Source: Streptomyces sp. MP131-18 (GTDB lineage: Bacteria; Actinomycetota; Actinomycetes; Streptomycetales; Streptomycetaceae). Taken from it: DNA of 46,886 bases. Made by a program: the position numbers and the translations under genes. The stretch is from the NCBI RefSeq assembly GCF_001984575.1, contig NZ_LZNS01000001.1, positions 6,077,487-6,124,372 on the forward strand, in the 5' to 3' direction. Shown piece after piece: positions 8,605-16,400 of this stretch (position 1 is the first letter of the stretch; each line of letters starts with the position of its first letter). The notes under the pieces were generated by a model that had not been told where the DNA came from, ran no database searches, and worked only from the letters and a program-made list of their open reading frames with translations.

Positions 8605-11600
8605 ATGGAGTTTGTCGTTTTGGGCCCGGCGGAGATCCGGCGGGCGGACGGGCGCGGCGAGCCCGTGACGGGGCGGTTGCAGCGCGTCTTGCTGGGTGTG
8701 CTGCTGGCGCGGGCCAACCAGGTGGTGCCGGTGGACGTGTTGACCGAAGCGCTGTGGGGGGAACGGCCGGACGCGCGGGCCGGGCAGCGGCTGCACCTTC
8801 ACGTGCACCGGCTGCGGGGCACGCTCGGCGAGCCCGACCGGCTCACCTTCGGCCCGGACGGGTACCGGCTGCGGGTGCTGCCGGGGGAGGTGGACGCGGA
8901 GCGCTTCGAGGCACGCGTCGGCGAGGGCGTGGACCTCGCCGGCCGTGACCCGCGACGGGCGGTCGGCGTCTTACGGCAGGCGCTGGCGCTGTGGCACGGC
9001 GTCCCGTTCGCGGAGACGGATGTCCCGGCGCTCGGCGACTGGGCGCACCGGCTGGCCGAACGCCGGCTGGTCGCGCACGAGGCCCTCTGCGAGGCCGAGG
9101 TGGCGTGCGGGGCGTACACGGCGGTCATCGGCGAGCTGACCGGTCTGGTACGGGAGCATCCGCTGCGCGAACGGCTGCACGGGCTGCTGATGATCGCGCT
9201 GTACCGGTCGGGGCGGCAGAGTGAGGCGCTGGCGGCGTACCGGGAGGCGCGGGAGACGCTCGTCGAGGAGCTGGGTCTGGAGCCGGGGCCCGAACTGCGG
9301 GAGCTGGAACGGCGGATGCTGGCGGGGGAGCCGGTGAACGTCGGCGGGGAAGGGCAGCCGCAGGTGGCCGTTCCCGCGCAGCTGCCCGGCGACGTGGCCG
9401 GGTTCGCGGGGCGGGAGGCGGAACTGGCGGAGCTGGACGGGCTGTTGTCGGGCACCGGTCCCGCGGTCGTCTCGGCGGTGGCCGGGACGGCCGGGGTGGG
9501 GAAGACGGCGCTTGCCGTGCGGTGGGCGCACCGGGTGCGGGAGCGTTTTCCCGACGGCCAGCTGTACGTCGACCTGCGTGGTTACGGACCGGACCAGCCG
9601 GTGGCCCCGGAGGACGCGCTGGGCGGGTTCCTGCGCGGGCTGGGCCTGGACGGCGCGGCGATTCCCCAGGACACGGCCGAACGGGCGGCGCGGTTCCGCA
9701 CGTTGGTGGACCGGCGCCGGATGCTCGTGGTGCTGGACAATGCCCGCAGCGTGGAGCAGGTGCGACCGTTGCTGCCTGGCAGCCCGGCGTGCTTCGCGCT
9801 GGTCACCAGCCGGGACGCGCTGGCCGGGCTCGTGGCCCGCGAGGGCGCCCACCGGGTCAGCCTGGACCGGCTGTCGCGCGGGGAAGCACGGGATCTGCTC
9901 CGCGAGGCGCTCGGCGCCCGGGTGGCGGCCGAGCCGGCGGCGACCGACGCCTTGATAGAGCGGTGCGCGCGGTTGCCCCTCGCGCTGCGGATCACCGCCG
10001 AGCTGGCCAGGTCCCGGCCCGCCAGCTGCCTGGCCGATCTGGCCCATGAACTCGCGGACCAGCAGGGCTCGCTGGACCTGCTGGACGCCGACGGCGATCC
10101 GCATACGGCAGTGCGCGCGGTGTTCTCCTGGTCCTACCGGCGGCTGGACCCGGCCGTCGCCCGCGTGTTCCGCCTCCTCGGTCTGCATCCGGGGCACGAC
10201 ACGGACGCCTACGCGGTCGCGGCCATGGCCGGCCTCGGGCCGCGCGAGGCGCGCCGCGCGCTGACGGTACTGCTGCGGGCCCACCTGGTCGACCAGGTCT
10301 CCGGCGGCCGGTACCAGCCGCATGATCTGCTGCGCGCCTACGCCGCCGAACTCGCCGCGGCCACCGACGGCACCGCCGCGCGCGAGGCCGCCCTGAACCG
10401 GCTGCTGGACTTCTACCTGTCCACCGCCTCCGCCGCCATGGACGCCGTCACGCCGTACGAGTCCTACCGGAGGCCGAAGGTGCCCGCCTGGGGAGGCGAG
10501 GCGCCCCCGCTCGCCTCGCACGACCATGCGCTGCGCTGGCTCGACGCCGAACGCGACAACCTGCTGGAGATCGTCAGGCACGGCGATGCGGCCTTCACCA
10601 TCGACATGGCGGAGACCATCTGGCGCTACCTGGACATCGGCGGCTACCTCGACGAACTGATCACGCTGTCCGTCCGCGAGCTCCAGGAGTCCCGGGCCGT
10701 CGGCAACCTGCTCACGGAGGCCCACGCCCGCGGCCGCCTCGGCCTGACCCTGAGCCGGCTCGGCCGGGACCACGAGGAGGCGATCAGCCATCTCCAGCAG
10801 TCCCTGACCGCCTACGAGCAGGCCGGGGAGCCGGAGTTGCAGGCCATCGCGCACAACAACCTGGGCATCGCGAACGTGCGGCGGGGGAAGCTGTCCAAGG
10901 GCCTGGACCACTTCGAGCTGGCCCTGGCGCGGAACGGCCCGACGGGGCCGTGGACACTGCGCCGGGCGGCCACGGTCAATATGGTCGTCTCCCTCAAGGG
11001 CCTCGGCCGGTACGAAGAGGCCCTGGGCCAGATGGAAAACGCCCTCGAACTCTGCCGGCGCCACGGCGACGAGACGAACGAGTCGAACGTGCGCGCCGGT
11101 CTCGCGGAGCTGTGCGCGCTCATGGGGCGCGGGGAGCAGGCGCGCGAACAGGCCACCCGCGCCTTGGCCATGGCCCGGAAGACGGGCTATCGGGGCGTCG
11201 AGGGCGACTGTCTGCGCCTGCTCGGCGTCCTCTGCCGCGAGCGAGGCGATCACGAGCAGGCGCTGGCTCTGCATCAGGAGGCCCTGACGCTCGCGCACGA
11301 CGTGGGCGACGCGGGTTCGCTCATCGAGACCAGTAACGAACTGGCAGCCACCCACGCGGCCGCGGGGCACCCGGCGGCGGCGCTGCGCCTGTACGACGAG
11401 GCCGTGGCCCTGGCCACCGAGGCCGACCAGCGCAAGATGCTCGCCGACACGCACGCGGGCGCCGCCGCCGTTCACGCCGGACTCGGCGCGCACGACGAGG
11501 CCCGCGCGCACTGGCGCCTGGCGCTCGGCCACTACGAGGCACTCGACCTGCCCCAGGCGGCCGACGTGCGGGCCCGACTGGCCGCGGCGGAACGGGCGGA

Positions 11601-11652
11601 ACGGGCGGAACGAGCGGAACGGGCTGAGCCCGGCGGGGAGGTCAGCGAGTAG
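8605..11652 (+). CDS. SARP-family transcriptional activator with NB-ARC and TPR domains (AfsR-like)
   Basis: 1015 residues; ATG at 8605 with GGGAG upstream. The N-terminal 90 residues (MEFVVLGPAEIRRADG...) form the OmpR-like winged-helix DNA-binding domain and about 95-245 the bacterial transcriptional activation domain, together a SARP module. Residues about 265-600 are a STAND/NB-ARC ATPase with Walker A GTAGVGKT (294-301) and Walker B RMLVVLDNA (about 372-380). About 690-1000 are tetratricopeptide repeats (ATVNMVVSLKGLGRYEEALGQMENALEL type). Length and architecture match AfsR (about 993 residues). Codon 123 is TTA (8971-8973), so translation should depend on the bldA tRNA. The C-terminus holds AERAERAERAERAE from a 9-base tandem repeat. 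It is convergent, 26 bases away, with a Ser/Thr kinase gene. Confidence 0.9.
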   Translation: MEFVVLGPAEIRRADGRGEPVTGRLQRVLLGVLLARANQVVPVDVLTEALWGERPDARAGQRLHLHVHRLRGTLGEPDRLTFGPDGYRLRVLPGEVDAERFEARVGEGVDLAGRDPRRAVGVLRQALALWHGVPFAETDVPALGDWAHRLAERRLVAHEALCEAEVACGAYTAVIGELTGLVREHPLRERLHGLLMIALYRSGRQSEALAAYREARETLVEELGLEPGPELRELERRMLAGEPVNVGGEGQPQVAVPAQLPGDVAGFAGREAELAELDGLLSGTGPAVVSAVAGTAGVGKTALAVRWAHRVRERFPDGQLYVDLRGYGPDQPVAPEDALGGFLRGLGLDGAAIPQDTAERAARFRTLVDRRRMLVVLDNARSVEQVRPLLPGSPACFALVTSRDALAGLVAREGAHRVSLDRLSRGEARDLLREALGARVAAEPAATDALIERCARLPLALRITAELARSRPASCLADLAHELADQQGSLDLLDADGDPHTAVRAVFSWSYRRLDPAVARVFRLLGLHPGHDTDAYAVAAMAGLGPREARRALTVLLRAHLVDQVSGGRYQPHDLLRAYAAELAAATDGTAAREAALNRLLDFYLSTASAAMDAVTPYESYRRPKVPAWGGEAPPLASHDHALRWLDAERDNLLEIVRHGDAAFTIDMAETIWRYLDIGGYLDELITLSVRELQESRAVGNLLTEAHARGRLGLTLSRLGRDHEEAISHLQQSLTAYEQAGEPELQAIAHNNLGIANVRRGKLSKGLDHFELALARNGPTGPWTLRRAATVNMVVSLKGLGRYEEALGQMENALELCRRHGDETNESNVRAGLAELCALMGRGEQAREQATRALAMARKTGYRGVEGDCLRLLGVLCRERGDHEQALALHQEALTLAHDVGDAGSLIETSNELAATHAAAGHPAAALRLYDEAVALATEADQRKMLADTHAGAAAVHAGLGAHDEARAHWRLALGHYEALDLPQAADVRARLAAAERAERAERAERAEPGGEVSE
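11588..11627 (+). repeat. Nine-base tandem repeat inside the SARP gene end
   Basis: Four-plus copies of a GGCGGAACG-type unit encode AERAERAERAERAE, a charged C-terminal helix. Such repeats can change copy number by slippage without shifting the frame. Confidence 0.6.
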
Positions 11653-11678
11653 CGCCGGGCGCCGCCCGGGCGGGGCGG

Positions 11679-13376
11679 TTACCCGGTGCGGGTGTAGGTC
11701 AGTGGGGCCTGGCCGTCGGTGTTGTCGCGGCGGAGCTGGTCGCCGACGGGGACCAGGACGGTCGGGTCGCCCTGCTGGCAGGCACCCTCGGCCACCGTCA
11801 CCTCGCTGGCGGTCAGTTCGACCGTCTCCCCGGCCACGGTCAGCAGGTCGGCCGCGAACTCGCAGTGGTAGCCCGGCCCGTCCGCGGTGAGCGTCATCGC
11901 CGTTTCGCCGGGCGCCGCCTGCTGGATCTCCATGACGCGGGTGTGCTCCTCGCCGTCCCAGACGGGGGTGGAGGTCCACGTGCCCAGGAAGAAGTCCGGA
12001 ATCCCGCCCGCCGCGGTCCCGCCCTCCGGCTCCTCGTGGTCCGGCTCCTGGGTGTCGGGTTCCCCGTGGTCCGGTTCCTGGGTGTCCGGCTCCTGAATAC
12101 TGGGTTCCTGGATGTCCTGGTCCCCGCCGCCCGCGGCCCCGTCCTTGTCGTCCGTCCCGCCGTCCGCCGGGTACTCGCCGCCGACTTGGCCGCCCGAACC
12201 GTCGTCCTCACCGTTCCAGACGCCTGCGAGCACGGCGCCGGCGCCCAGCCCCGCGACGAGTACCACCGCGAGCGCGGCGATCAGCAGGTAACGGCTGTCA
12301 CGCCGCGTCCCGGCCGCGGGCGGCGGCGTGCCGGGGCCCGACACCGTGCCATGGGTCAGCGGCGCGGGGACCGGCGCGGACAGGAACCGCGGGACGTCCG
12401 GATGCTGCGGCACCGCCGCCGGCGGGGGCGGCGGCCCCGTGAGGGTGGGGGCGTCCGGCGCCGGGTCCCGGACGGCGAACGGGAGCCAGCCGACGGCGGG
12501 CAGCGGGCCGTCGTCCAGGCCCCACTCCGCGGCCAGCTCCCGGCAGCGGGCCAGGACTTCGGCGGCCGAGGGCCGGTCCGCCGCCGCCCGGCGGAGGCAG
12601 GGCCCGACGAGCCCGCGCAGCTCGGCCGGGCAGGCGTCGAGATCGGCCTCGGTGTGCGCGATCCGGTAGAGCATCGCGTCCGGCGGGCCGTCCCCGTAGG
12701 GGTGTTGCGCGGCGGCGGCGACGCAGGCCGTCAGCCCGAGGGCGAACACGTCGGTGGCCGCGGTGATCTCGCTGCCCACCGCCTGCTCCGGGGCCATGAA
12801 ACCGGGGGTGCCCACGCGGGTCCTGGTGCCCGTCAGGGAGGTGGCGTCGGCGGCCCGCGCGATGCCGAAGTCGATGACGACCGGCCCGTCGCCCGCCAGC
12901 ATCACGTTCCCCGGCTTGAGGTCCCGGTGGATCACCCCTGCCGCGTGGATGTCGGCCAGCGCCGAGGCGATGCCCGCGACGAGCCGGAGCACCGTGCGCG
13001 GATCGAGTCCGCCGTCGCTCGCGTTCAGCGCCTGGGACAGGGCGGGGCCGCGGATGTACTCGGCGGCCAGCCAGGGCACGGGGCCCTCGGTGTTGCTGTC
13101 CACGACGGGCGCGAGGTAGCGGCCGCGCACCCGGCGGGCCGCATGCACCTCCTGCTGGAACCGTTTGCGGAACCGCGGTTGCCCGGCGAGGTCCGCGTGG
13201 ACCACCTTCAGGGCGACGGGCTGCCCGCCCCTGGTCCGCGAGAGGTACACCGTGCCCATCCCCCCGGAGCCGAGCCGCCCCTGGAGCTGGTAGCCGGATA
13301 CGTCCCGCGGGTCCCATGACTGGAGCGGTGCGACGGGGGCCGGTGCCCAGCCCGCCGCGTCCCGGTGCTCCCCCAT
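11679..13376 (-). CDS. Membrane-anchored Ser/Thr protein kinase with extracellular C-terminal domain
   Basis: 565 residues; the start chosen is the ATG at 13376 (MGEHRDAAGW, with GGGGTGG upstream), because the open frame to 14090 overlaps the next gene. Kinase signatures: glycine loop GRLGSGGMGTVY (about 33-44), catalytic Lys57 in VALKVV, HRDLKPGN with Asp152, DFG at 169-171, APE at 195-197. A proline-rich juxtamembrane part (311-350) leads to one transmembrane helix (about 363-387). Outside lie an acidic IQEPDTQEPDHEEP repeat region and a small domain with two cysteines (GTWTSTPVWDG...), probably a ligand sensor. It is a PknB/AfsK-type Hanks kinase; AfsK itself has a beta-propeller instead of this domain. 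The neighbouring AfsR-like SARP is a candidate substrate (inference). Confidence 0.9.
   Translation of the reverse strand: MGEHRDAAGWAPAPVAPLQSWDPRDVSGYQLQGRLGSGGMGTVYLSRTRGGQPVALKVVHADLAGQPRFRKRFQQEVHAARRVRGRYLAPVVDSNTEGPVPWLAAEYIRGPALSQALNASDGGLDPRTVLRLVAGIASALADIHAAGVIHRDLKPGNVMLAGDGPVVIDFGIARAADATSLTGTRTRVGTPGFMAPEQAVGSEITAATDVFALGLTACVAAAAQHPYGDGPPDAMLYRIAHTEADLDACPAELRGLVGPCLRRAAADRPSAAEVLARCRELAAEWGLDDGPLPAVGWLPFAVRDPAPDAPTLTGPPPPPAAVPQHPDVPRFLSAPVPAPLTHGTVSGPGTPPPAAGTRRDSRYLLIAALAVVLVAGLGAGAVLAGVWNGEDDGSGGQVGGEYPADGGTDDKDGAAGGGDQDIQEPSIQEPDTQEPDHGEPDTQEPDHEEPEGGTAAGGIPDFFLGTWTSTPVWDGEEHTRVMEIQQAAPGETAMTLTADGPGYHCEFAADLLTVAGETVELTASEVTVAEGACQQGDPTVLVPVGDQLRRDNTDGQAPLTYTRTG
12025..12120 (-). 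repeat. Degenerate 15-base tandem repeats in the kinase linker
   Basis: Repeated copies of a CCGGTTCCTGGGTGT-like unit on the plus strand encode (S/D)IQEP, DTQEP, DHGEP and DHEEP pentapeptides in the extracellular stalk of the kinase. Confidence 0.6.
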
Positions 13377-13552
13377 GTCCACCCCCGCCGTAGCCCTTCG
13401 CTTCGTCGCCCAGCGTGCGTGCGGCAACTCCCTATGTATCGTAGGCTCCGTCCCGCACCGGGAGAAGCGGCCCGTGTCCGCACCGGGTAACAGCCCCGTC
13501 ACAGCCATGTCGCCCCAACTGCCGCCTGCCCTGAGCCGGTTGGCGGCCCGCC

Positions 13553-14212
13553 TCAGATGAGCATGGCGCTCTGGGTCCAGCGGCGGGTGGCGTAGGGGAG
13601 CCAGCAGACGTGCGTACCGACGGGGTGGGCGAGGTGTTCGGCGGCGAGGGCGGCCAGGACGGGCTCCGGAACGGCCTCGGCCGGGGCGCCGGGGATGAGG
13701 GTGTCCACGGCGCTGCGGTAGGCCGGATCGGTGAGGGTGTAGCGGCGGAGGCCGCCGAAGCGGCGGTCGCGGAGCTGGTAGAAGCCGGGTCCGCGGCGCC
13801 ACTGGCACTTGCCCAGGTAGTGGGTGGCGCGCCAGCGGGCGAGGTGGGTGGCGGCGTCGGGGACGCCGAGCAGGGTGGCCGGCGGGTGCAGGTGGCTGAA
13901 GGGCATCCACGAGGGAGCGGTCCGCGGACCGGCGGGGAGCCGGAGGTGCCACTGCGTGTAGATGGCCTGCGCGGTGAGATCCCGTACGAGCGAGAGGACG
14001 TGAACGGTCAGCTCCGGCTCTGCGGGCCCGGCCGGGTCGCCGAGGTCGACGAGGGCGGGGATCTCGACGTAACGCGCGCCGAGGTCCCACAGGCGGTCGA
14101 CGAGTGCGCGGGCGGAGCCCGTGAGGGGGATGTCACCGAGGTACATGCCCGGGGCGTCGAGCACGCGGGCGTCGTAGTCGCGCCAGGCGCGGAGCACGGG
14201 TGGGGTGTCCAT
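13553..14212 (-). CDS. DUF5825-like protein, accessory to the radical SAM RiPP maturase
   Basis: 219 residues; ATG at 14212 with GGGAGA upstream, only 12 bases after the radical SAM stop, so co-translated. No signal peptide or membrane helix. Sequence features are an N-terminal LRAWRDYDARVLDAPGMYLGDIPLTG, then RYVEIPALVDLGDP and a C-terminal basic/aromatic part (CQWRRGPGFYQLRDRR, WLPYATRRW). From memory, proteins annotated DUF5825 sit next to TIGR03975-type radical SAM RiPP maturases in actinobacteria, and this protein fits that position, size and style. The role is unknown; it may be a substrate-binding or partner subunit. It is the last gene of the operon, 176 bases before the kinase gene. 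Confidence 0.65.
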   Translation of the reverse strand: MDTPPVLRAWRDYDARVLDAPGMYLGDIPLTGSARALVDRLWDLGARYVEIPALVDLGDPAGPAEPELTVHVLSLVRDLTAQAIYTQWHLRLPAGPRTAPSWMPFSHLHPPATLLGVPDAATHLARWRATHYLGKCQWRRGPGFYQLRDRRFGGLRRYTLTDPAYRSAVDTLIPGAPAEAVPEPVLAALAAEHLAHPVGTHVCWLPYATRRWTQSAMLI

Positions 14213-14224
14213 GGGTCTCCCAGC

Positions 14225-16180
14225 TCAGGCGGGCTGCGGTGCGGGGCTGCGCCCGGCGACGGTGCCGGTGTCGGCGTCGGTGCCCCGTTCCGCGGCGGCG
14301 GTGGTGACGTTGCGCATGAAGCCGAGGCGGAGCATGTCGTCGTTGACGGCGGTGGGGACCACGTGGACGTGGTGGCCGGCGTCGGTGAACAGCAGCCCGA
14401 GTTCGTGCCAGGTGGTGAGCAGGAGCGGAACGCGGGCGGCGGCGTCGGCGCGCGGGAACCGTTCGTCCAGCTTGCGGATCAGGGTGCGCGGGGTGCGGGG
14501 CTGTTCGAGCAGCTGGAACGCGGCCAACTCGAACGGGTCGTCGAGGACATGGGTGGTCCAGGAGAAGGTGCGGCGCCGGTTGAGCAGGACGATCCGGTCG
14601 CCCAGGTCGTGCTGGACGAGGCGGCTGGTGGGATTGGCCGTCATCCAGGTGCTCAGGGCCTGGTTGAGCTGCTTCGCGGTGCGGGAGGTGATGCCGCGCG
14701 GCGGCGCGTCGAAGATGTAGGCCAGATCGAACAGTTCGTGCTCGGGCAGGTCGTAGGTGAGCCGGTACGGCTCGGCGGGGCGCAGCTCGTCGAAGCCGAG
14801 TTCCGGGCGGTTGAAGTACGGGCTGAAGCGTTCGATGGCGATGCGCGCCGACAGGCCCGTCGGTGGATTGAGGTGTTCCAGGGCCGGCAGCTGCGCGATG
14901 ACGGGCTCGTAGTCGGCCTCGGTCTCCCCGGGGAAGCCGTAGAGGTAGTTCCAGGAGACGGACAGCCCGGTGCTGGCGCCGTCGCGGAGCATCCGTACGT
15001 TCTGGCACCCGGTGACGCCCTTGTCCATCAGCCCGAGCACGCGGGTGTTGAGGCTTTCGATGCCCGGCTGGACGAACACCAGCCCCGCGTCCGCGAGGGT
15101 CTGCAACTGCTCGCGGCGCATGTTGGCCTTGATCTCCACGTGCATGCGCAGGTCGTAGCCGCTGTCGATGAGCCGGGGGAGCAGGGTCGTCACGTAGTTC
15201 ATGTCGAGGATGTTGTCGACGATGTACATGTCGAGCACCCGGTGCTCGCGGGCCATGCCGACGATCTCTTCGTAGAACGCGTCGGGCGACTTGCTGCGGA
15301 ACTGCATGAACGAGCCGTTGAGGCCGCAGAAGGTGCAGTGGTGCTTCTCGCCCCACCAGCAGCCGCGGGCCCCCTCGATCACCAGCTTGGGCTCGATCAT
15401 GTGGCGGGCGCCCGAGGCGGCGAGCCGCTCCAGGTAGCCGGCGTAGTCGGGGGAGACGATGGCCGCCGGCGGCAGCGGGGCGGTGGCCATGGGGTTGACG
15501 CGGCTGCCGGTCCCGTCGCGCCAGCACAGGCCCGGGATACGGGCCAGATCGCCGCTGTCGCGCAGCGCGTTGAGGAGCGCGGGGAACGCGACCTCGCCCT
15601 CCCCGCGGACGACGTAGTCGACGAAGGGGAAGTTGCGGTGCACGGCTTCGCCCTGCGCGCTGTCGCAGTTGGCGCCGCCCATGACGGTGACGGTGCCGGG
15701 GGCCAGCTGCTTGACGGCGCGGGCGGCGGCGAGCGCCGCGGTGTTCTGCTGGAACGTGGAGGTGAACCCCACGACGTCGGGCCGCTGGGCCACGACCTCC
15801 TCCGCGAGCCGGCGGACGAAACCGCCCGCCCCCCGGTGGAGGGTGATGGCCTGCGCCAGGCGCTCCTCGCCCAGCGGGCGGCGCATCGCCCTGCCGAACT
15901 CCTCGACGCGCCGGCCGGGATCGTCGTACAGGGCGGCGGAGAACACCCAGTCGCCGCAGCCGAGGAAGTAGGAGGACAGGGCGTAGTAGCCGTAGTCGTC
16001 CGCGGTGAAGTCGCCGAATCCGGGCTGGGCGGTGAGCCAGTCGAAGTAGTCGAGGTTGCCGTGGACGACCGATGCCCGTGCGCCGGGCACCTTCTCGTTC
16101 ACGCTGCGGGTGAGGATGCCCAGGGCCAGCGACGGCAGGTCGATGGGGGACCACGGCATGTTGATCAGAAGCACGCGCAC
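14225..16180 (-). CDS. Cobalamin-binding radical SAM enzyme, RiPP maturase (probable C-methyltransferase)
   Basis: 651 residues from the GTG at 16180 (VRVLLINMPW), with GGAGGGAG closely upstream; longer frames lack such a site. The N-terminal about 200 residues are a B12-binding Rossmann domain (RPDVVGFTSTF, VTVMGGANCD, FVDYVVRGEGE). The radical SAM core follows with the iron-sulfur cysteines as CWWGEKHHCTFC, Cys274-Cys282-Cys285, a CX7CX2C spacing instead of the usual CX3CX2C, and later VQPGIESLN and GFPGETEADY motifs. This layout matches the TIGR03975 group of RiPP maturation radical SAM proteins, thought to methylate unactivated carbons. The tail (about 560-651) is a variable domain. It lies downstream of the precursor gene, separated by a hairpin and a G-quadruplex motif. 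Confidence 0.88.
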   Translation of the reverse strand: MRVLLINMPWSPIDLPSLALGILTRSVNEKVPGARASVVHGNLDYFDWLTAQPGFGDFTADDYGYYALSSYFLGCGDWVFSAALYDDPGRRVEEFGRAMRRPLGEERLAQAITLHRGAGGFVRRLAEEVVAQRPDVVGFTSTFQQNTAALAAARAVKQLAPGTVTVMGGANCDSAQGEAVHRNFPFVDYVVRGEGEVAFPALLNALRDSGDLARIPGLCWRDGTGSRVNPMATAPLPPAAIVSPDYAGYLERLAASGARHMIEPKLVIEGARGCWWGEKHHCTFCGLNGSFMQFRSKSPDAFYEEIVGMAREHRVLDMYIVDNILDMNYVTTLLPRLIDSGYDLRMHVEIKANMRREQLQTLADAGLVFVQPGIESLNTRVLGLMDKGVTGCQNVRMLRDGASTGLSVSWNYLYGFPGETEADYEPVIAQLPALEHLNPPTGLSARIAIERFSPYFNRPELGFDELRPAEPYRLTYDLPEHELFDLAYIFDAPPRGITSRTAKQLNQALSTWMTANPTSRLVQHDLGDRIVLLNRRRTFSWTTHVLDDPFELAAFQLLEQPRTPRTLIRKLDERFPRADAAARVPLLLTTWHELGLLFTDAGHHVHVVPTAVNDDMLRLGFMRNVTTAAAERGTDADTGTVAGRSPAPQPA

Positions 16181-16221
16181 GGCTGCTCCCTCCGGGAGTT
16201 GAGCTGCGGTGAGGAAAAACT

Positions 16222-16239
16222 GGGGCGGGGCGGGCGGGG
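16222..16239 (+). promoter_or_regulatory. G-quadruplex motif on the template strand between precursor and radical SAM genes
   Basis: GGGGCGGGGCGGGCGGGG has four runs of three or more G separated by single C loops, the most stable class of quadruplex motif. The G strand is the template strand for the leftward RiPP transcript, so folding could slow RNA polymerase after the precursor gene. The effect is inferred. Confidence 0.45.
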
Positions 16240-16240
16240 C

Positions 16241-16264
16241 GGCCGGCCCGTGGCCGGGCCGGCC
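16241..16264 (-). terminator. Intra-operon hairpin (partial terminator or mRNA stabiliser) after the precursor gene
   Basis: Perfect 10-base arms GGCCGGCCCG and CGGGCCGGCC with a 4-base loop, beginning 8 bases after the precursor stop. On the transcript a U5 run follows only about 21 bases later, so it is not a classical terminator; attenuation or protection of precursor mRNA is likely, as in other RiPP operons. Confidence 0.55.
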
Positions 16265-16272
16265 GCGGCGTG

Positions 16273-16395
16273 TCACACCTCGAGGTCTTCGTCCTCGGGG
16301 CTCATCAGCGGGACCGTGATGGTCACGGTGACCGCGGGCGAGCGGCCTTCGGCTTCGTGCTCCAGCGGGTCGTTCTCGATGACGTCCTTCTCCAT
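16273..16395 (-). CDS. Candidate RiPP precursor peptide, 40 residues
   Basis: ATG at 16395 with a strong ribosome-binding site, GAGGAGG, 9 bases upstream; stop TGA at 16273. Residues 1-20 are an acidic, polar leader (MEKDVIENDP, rich in Glu/Asp, ending GRSP). Residues 21-29 are AVTVTITVP, a strict alternation of aliphatic and threonine side chains, followed by LMSP and an acidic tail EDEDLEV. Prolines at 10, 20, 29 and 33 bound the hydrophobic stretch, which suits cleavage by the adjacent prolyl-oligopeptidase-like enzyme. There is no cysteine, so no sactipeptide or lanthipeptide ring is possible. Its position directly before a cobalamin radical SAM gene and its length support precursor identity. 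The core boundaries are inferred; AVTVTITVP (9) or AVTVTITVPLMSP (13) are candidates. I do not recognise the product. Confidence 0.75.
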   Translation of the reverse strand: MEKDVIENDPLEHEAEGRSPAVTVTITVPLMSPEDEDLEV

Positions 16396-16400
16396 GGGGG

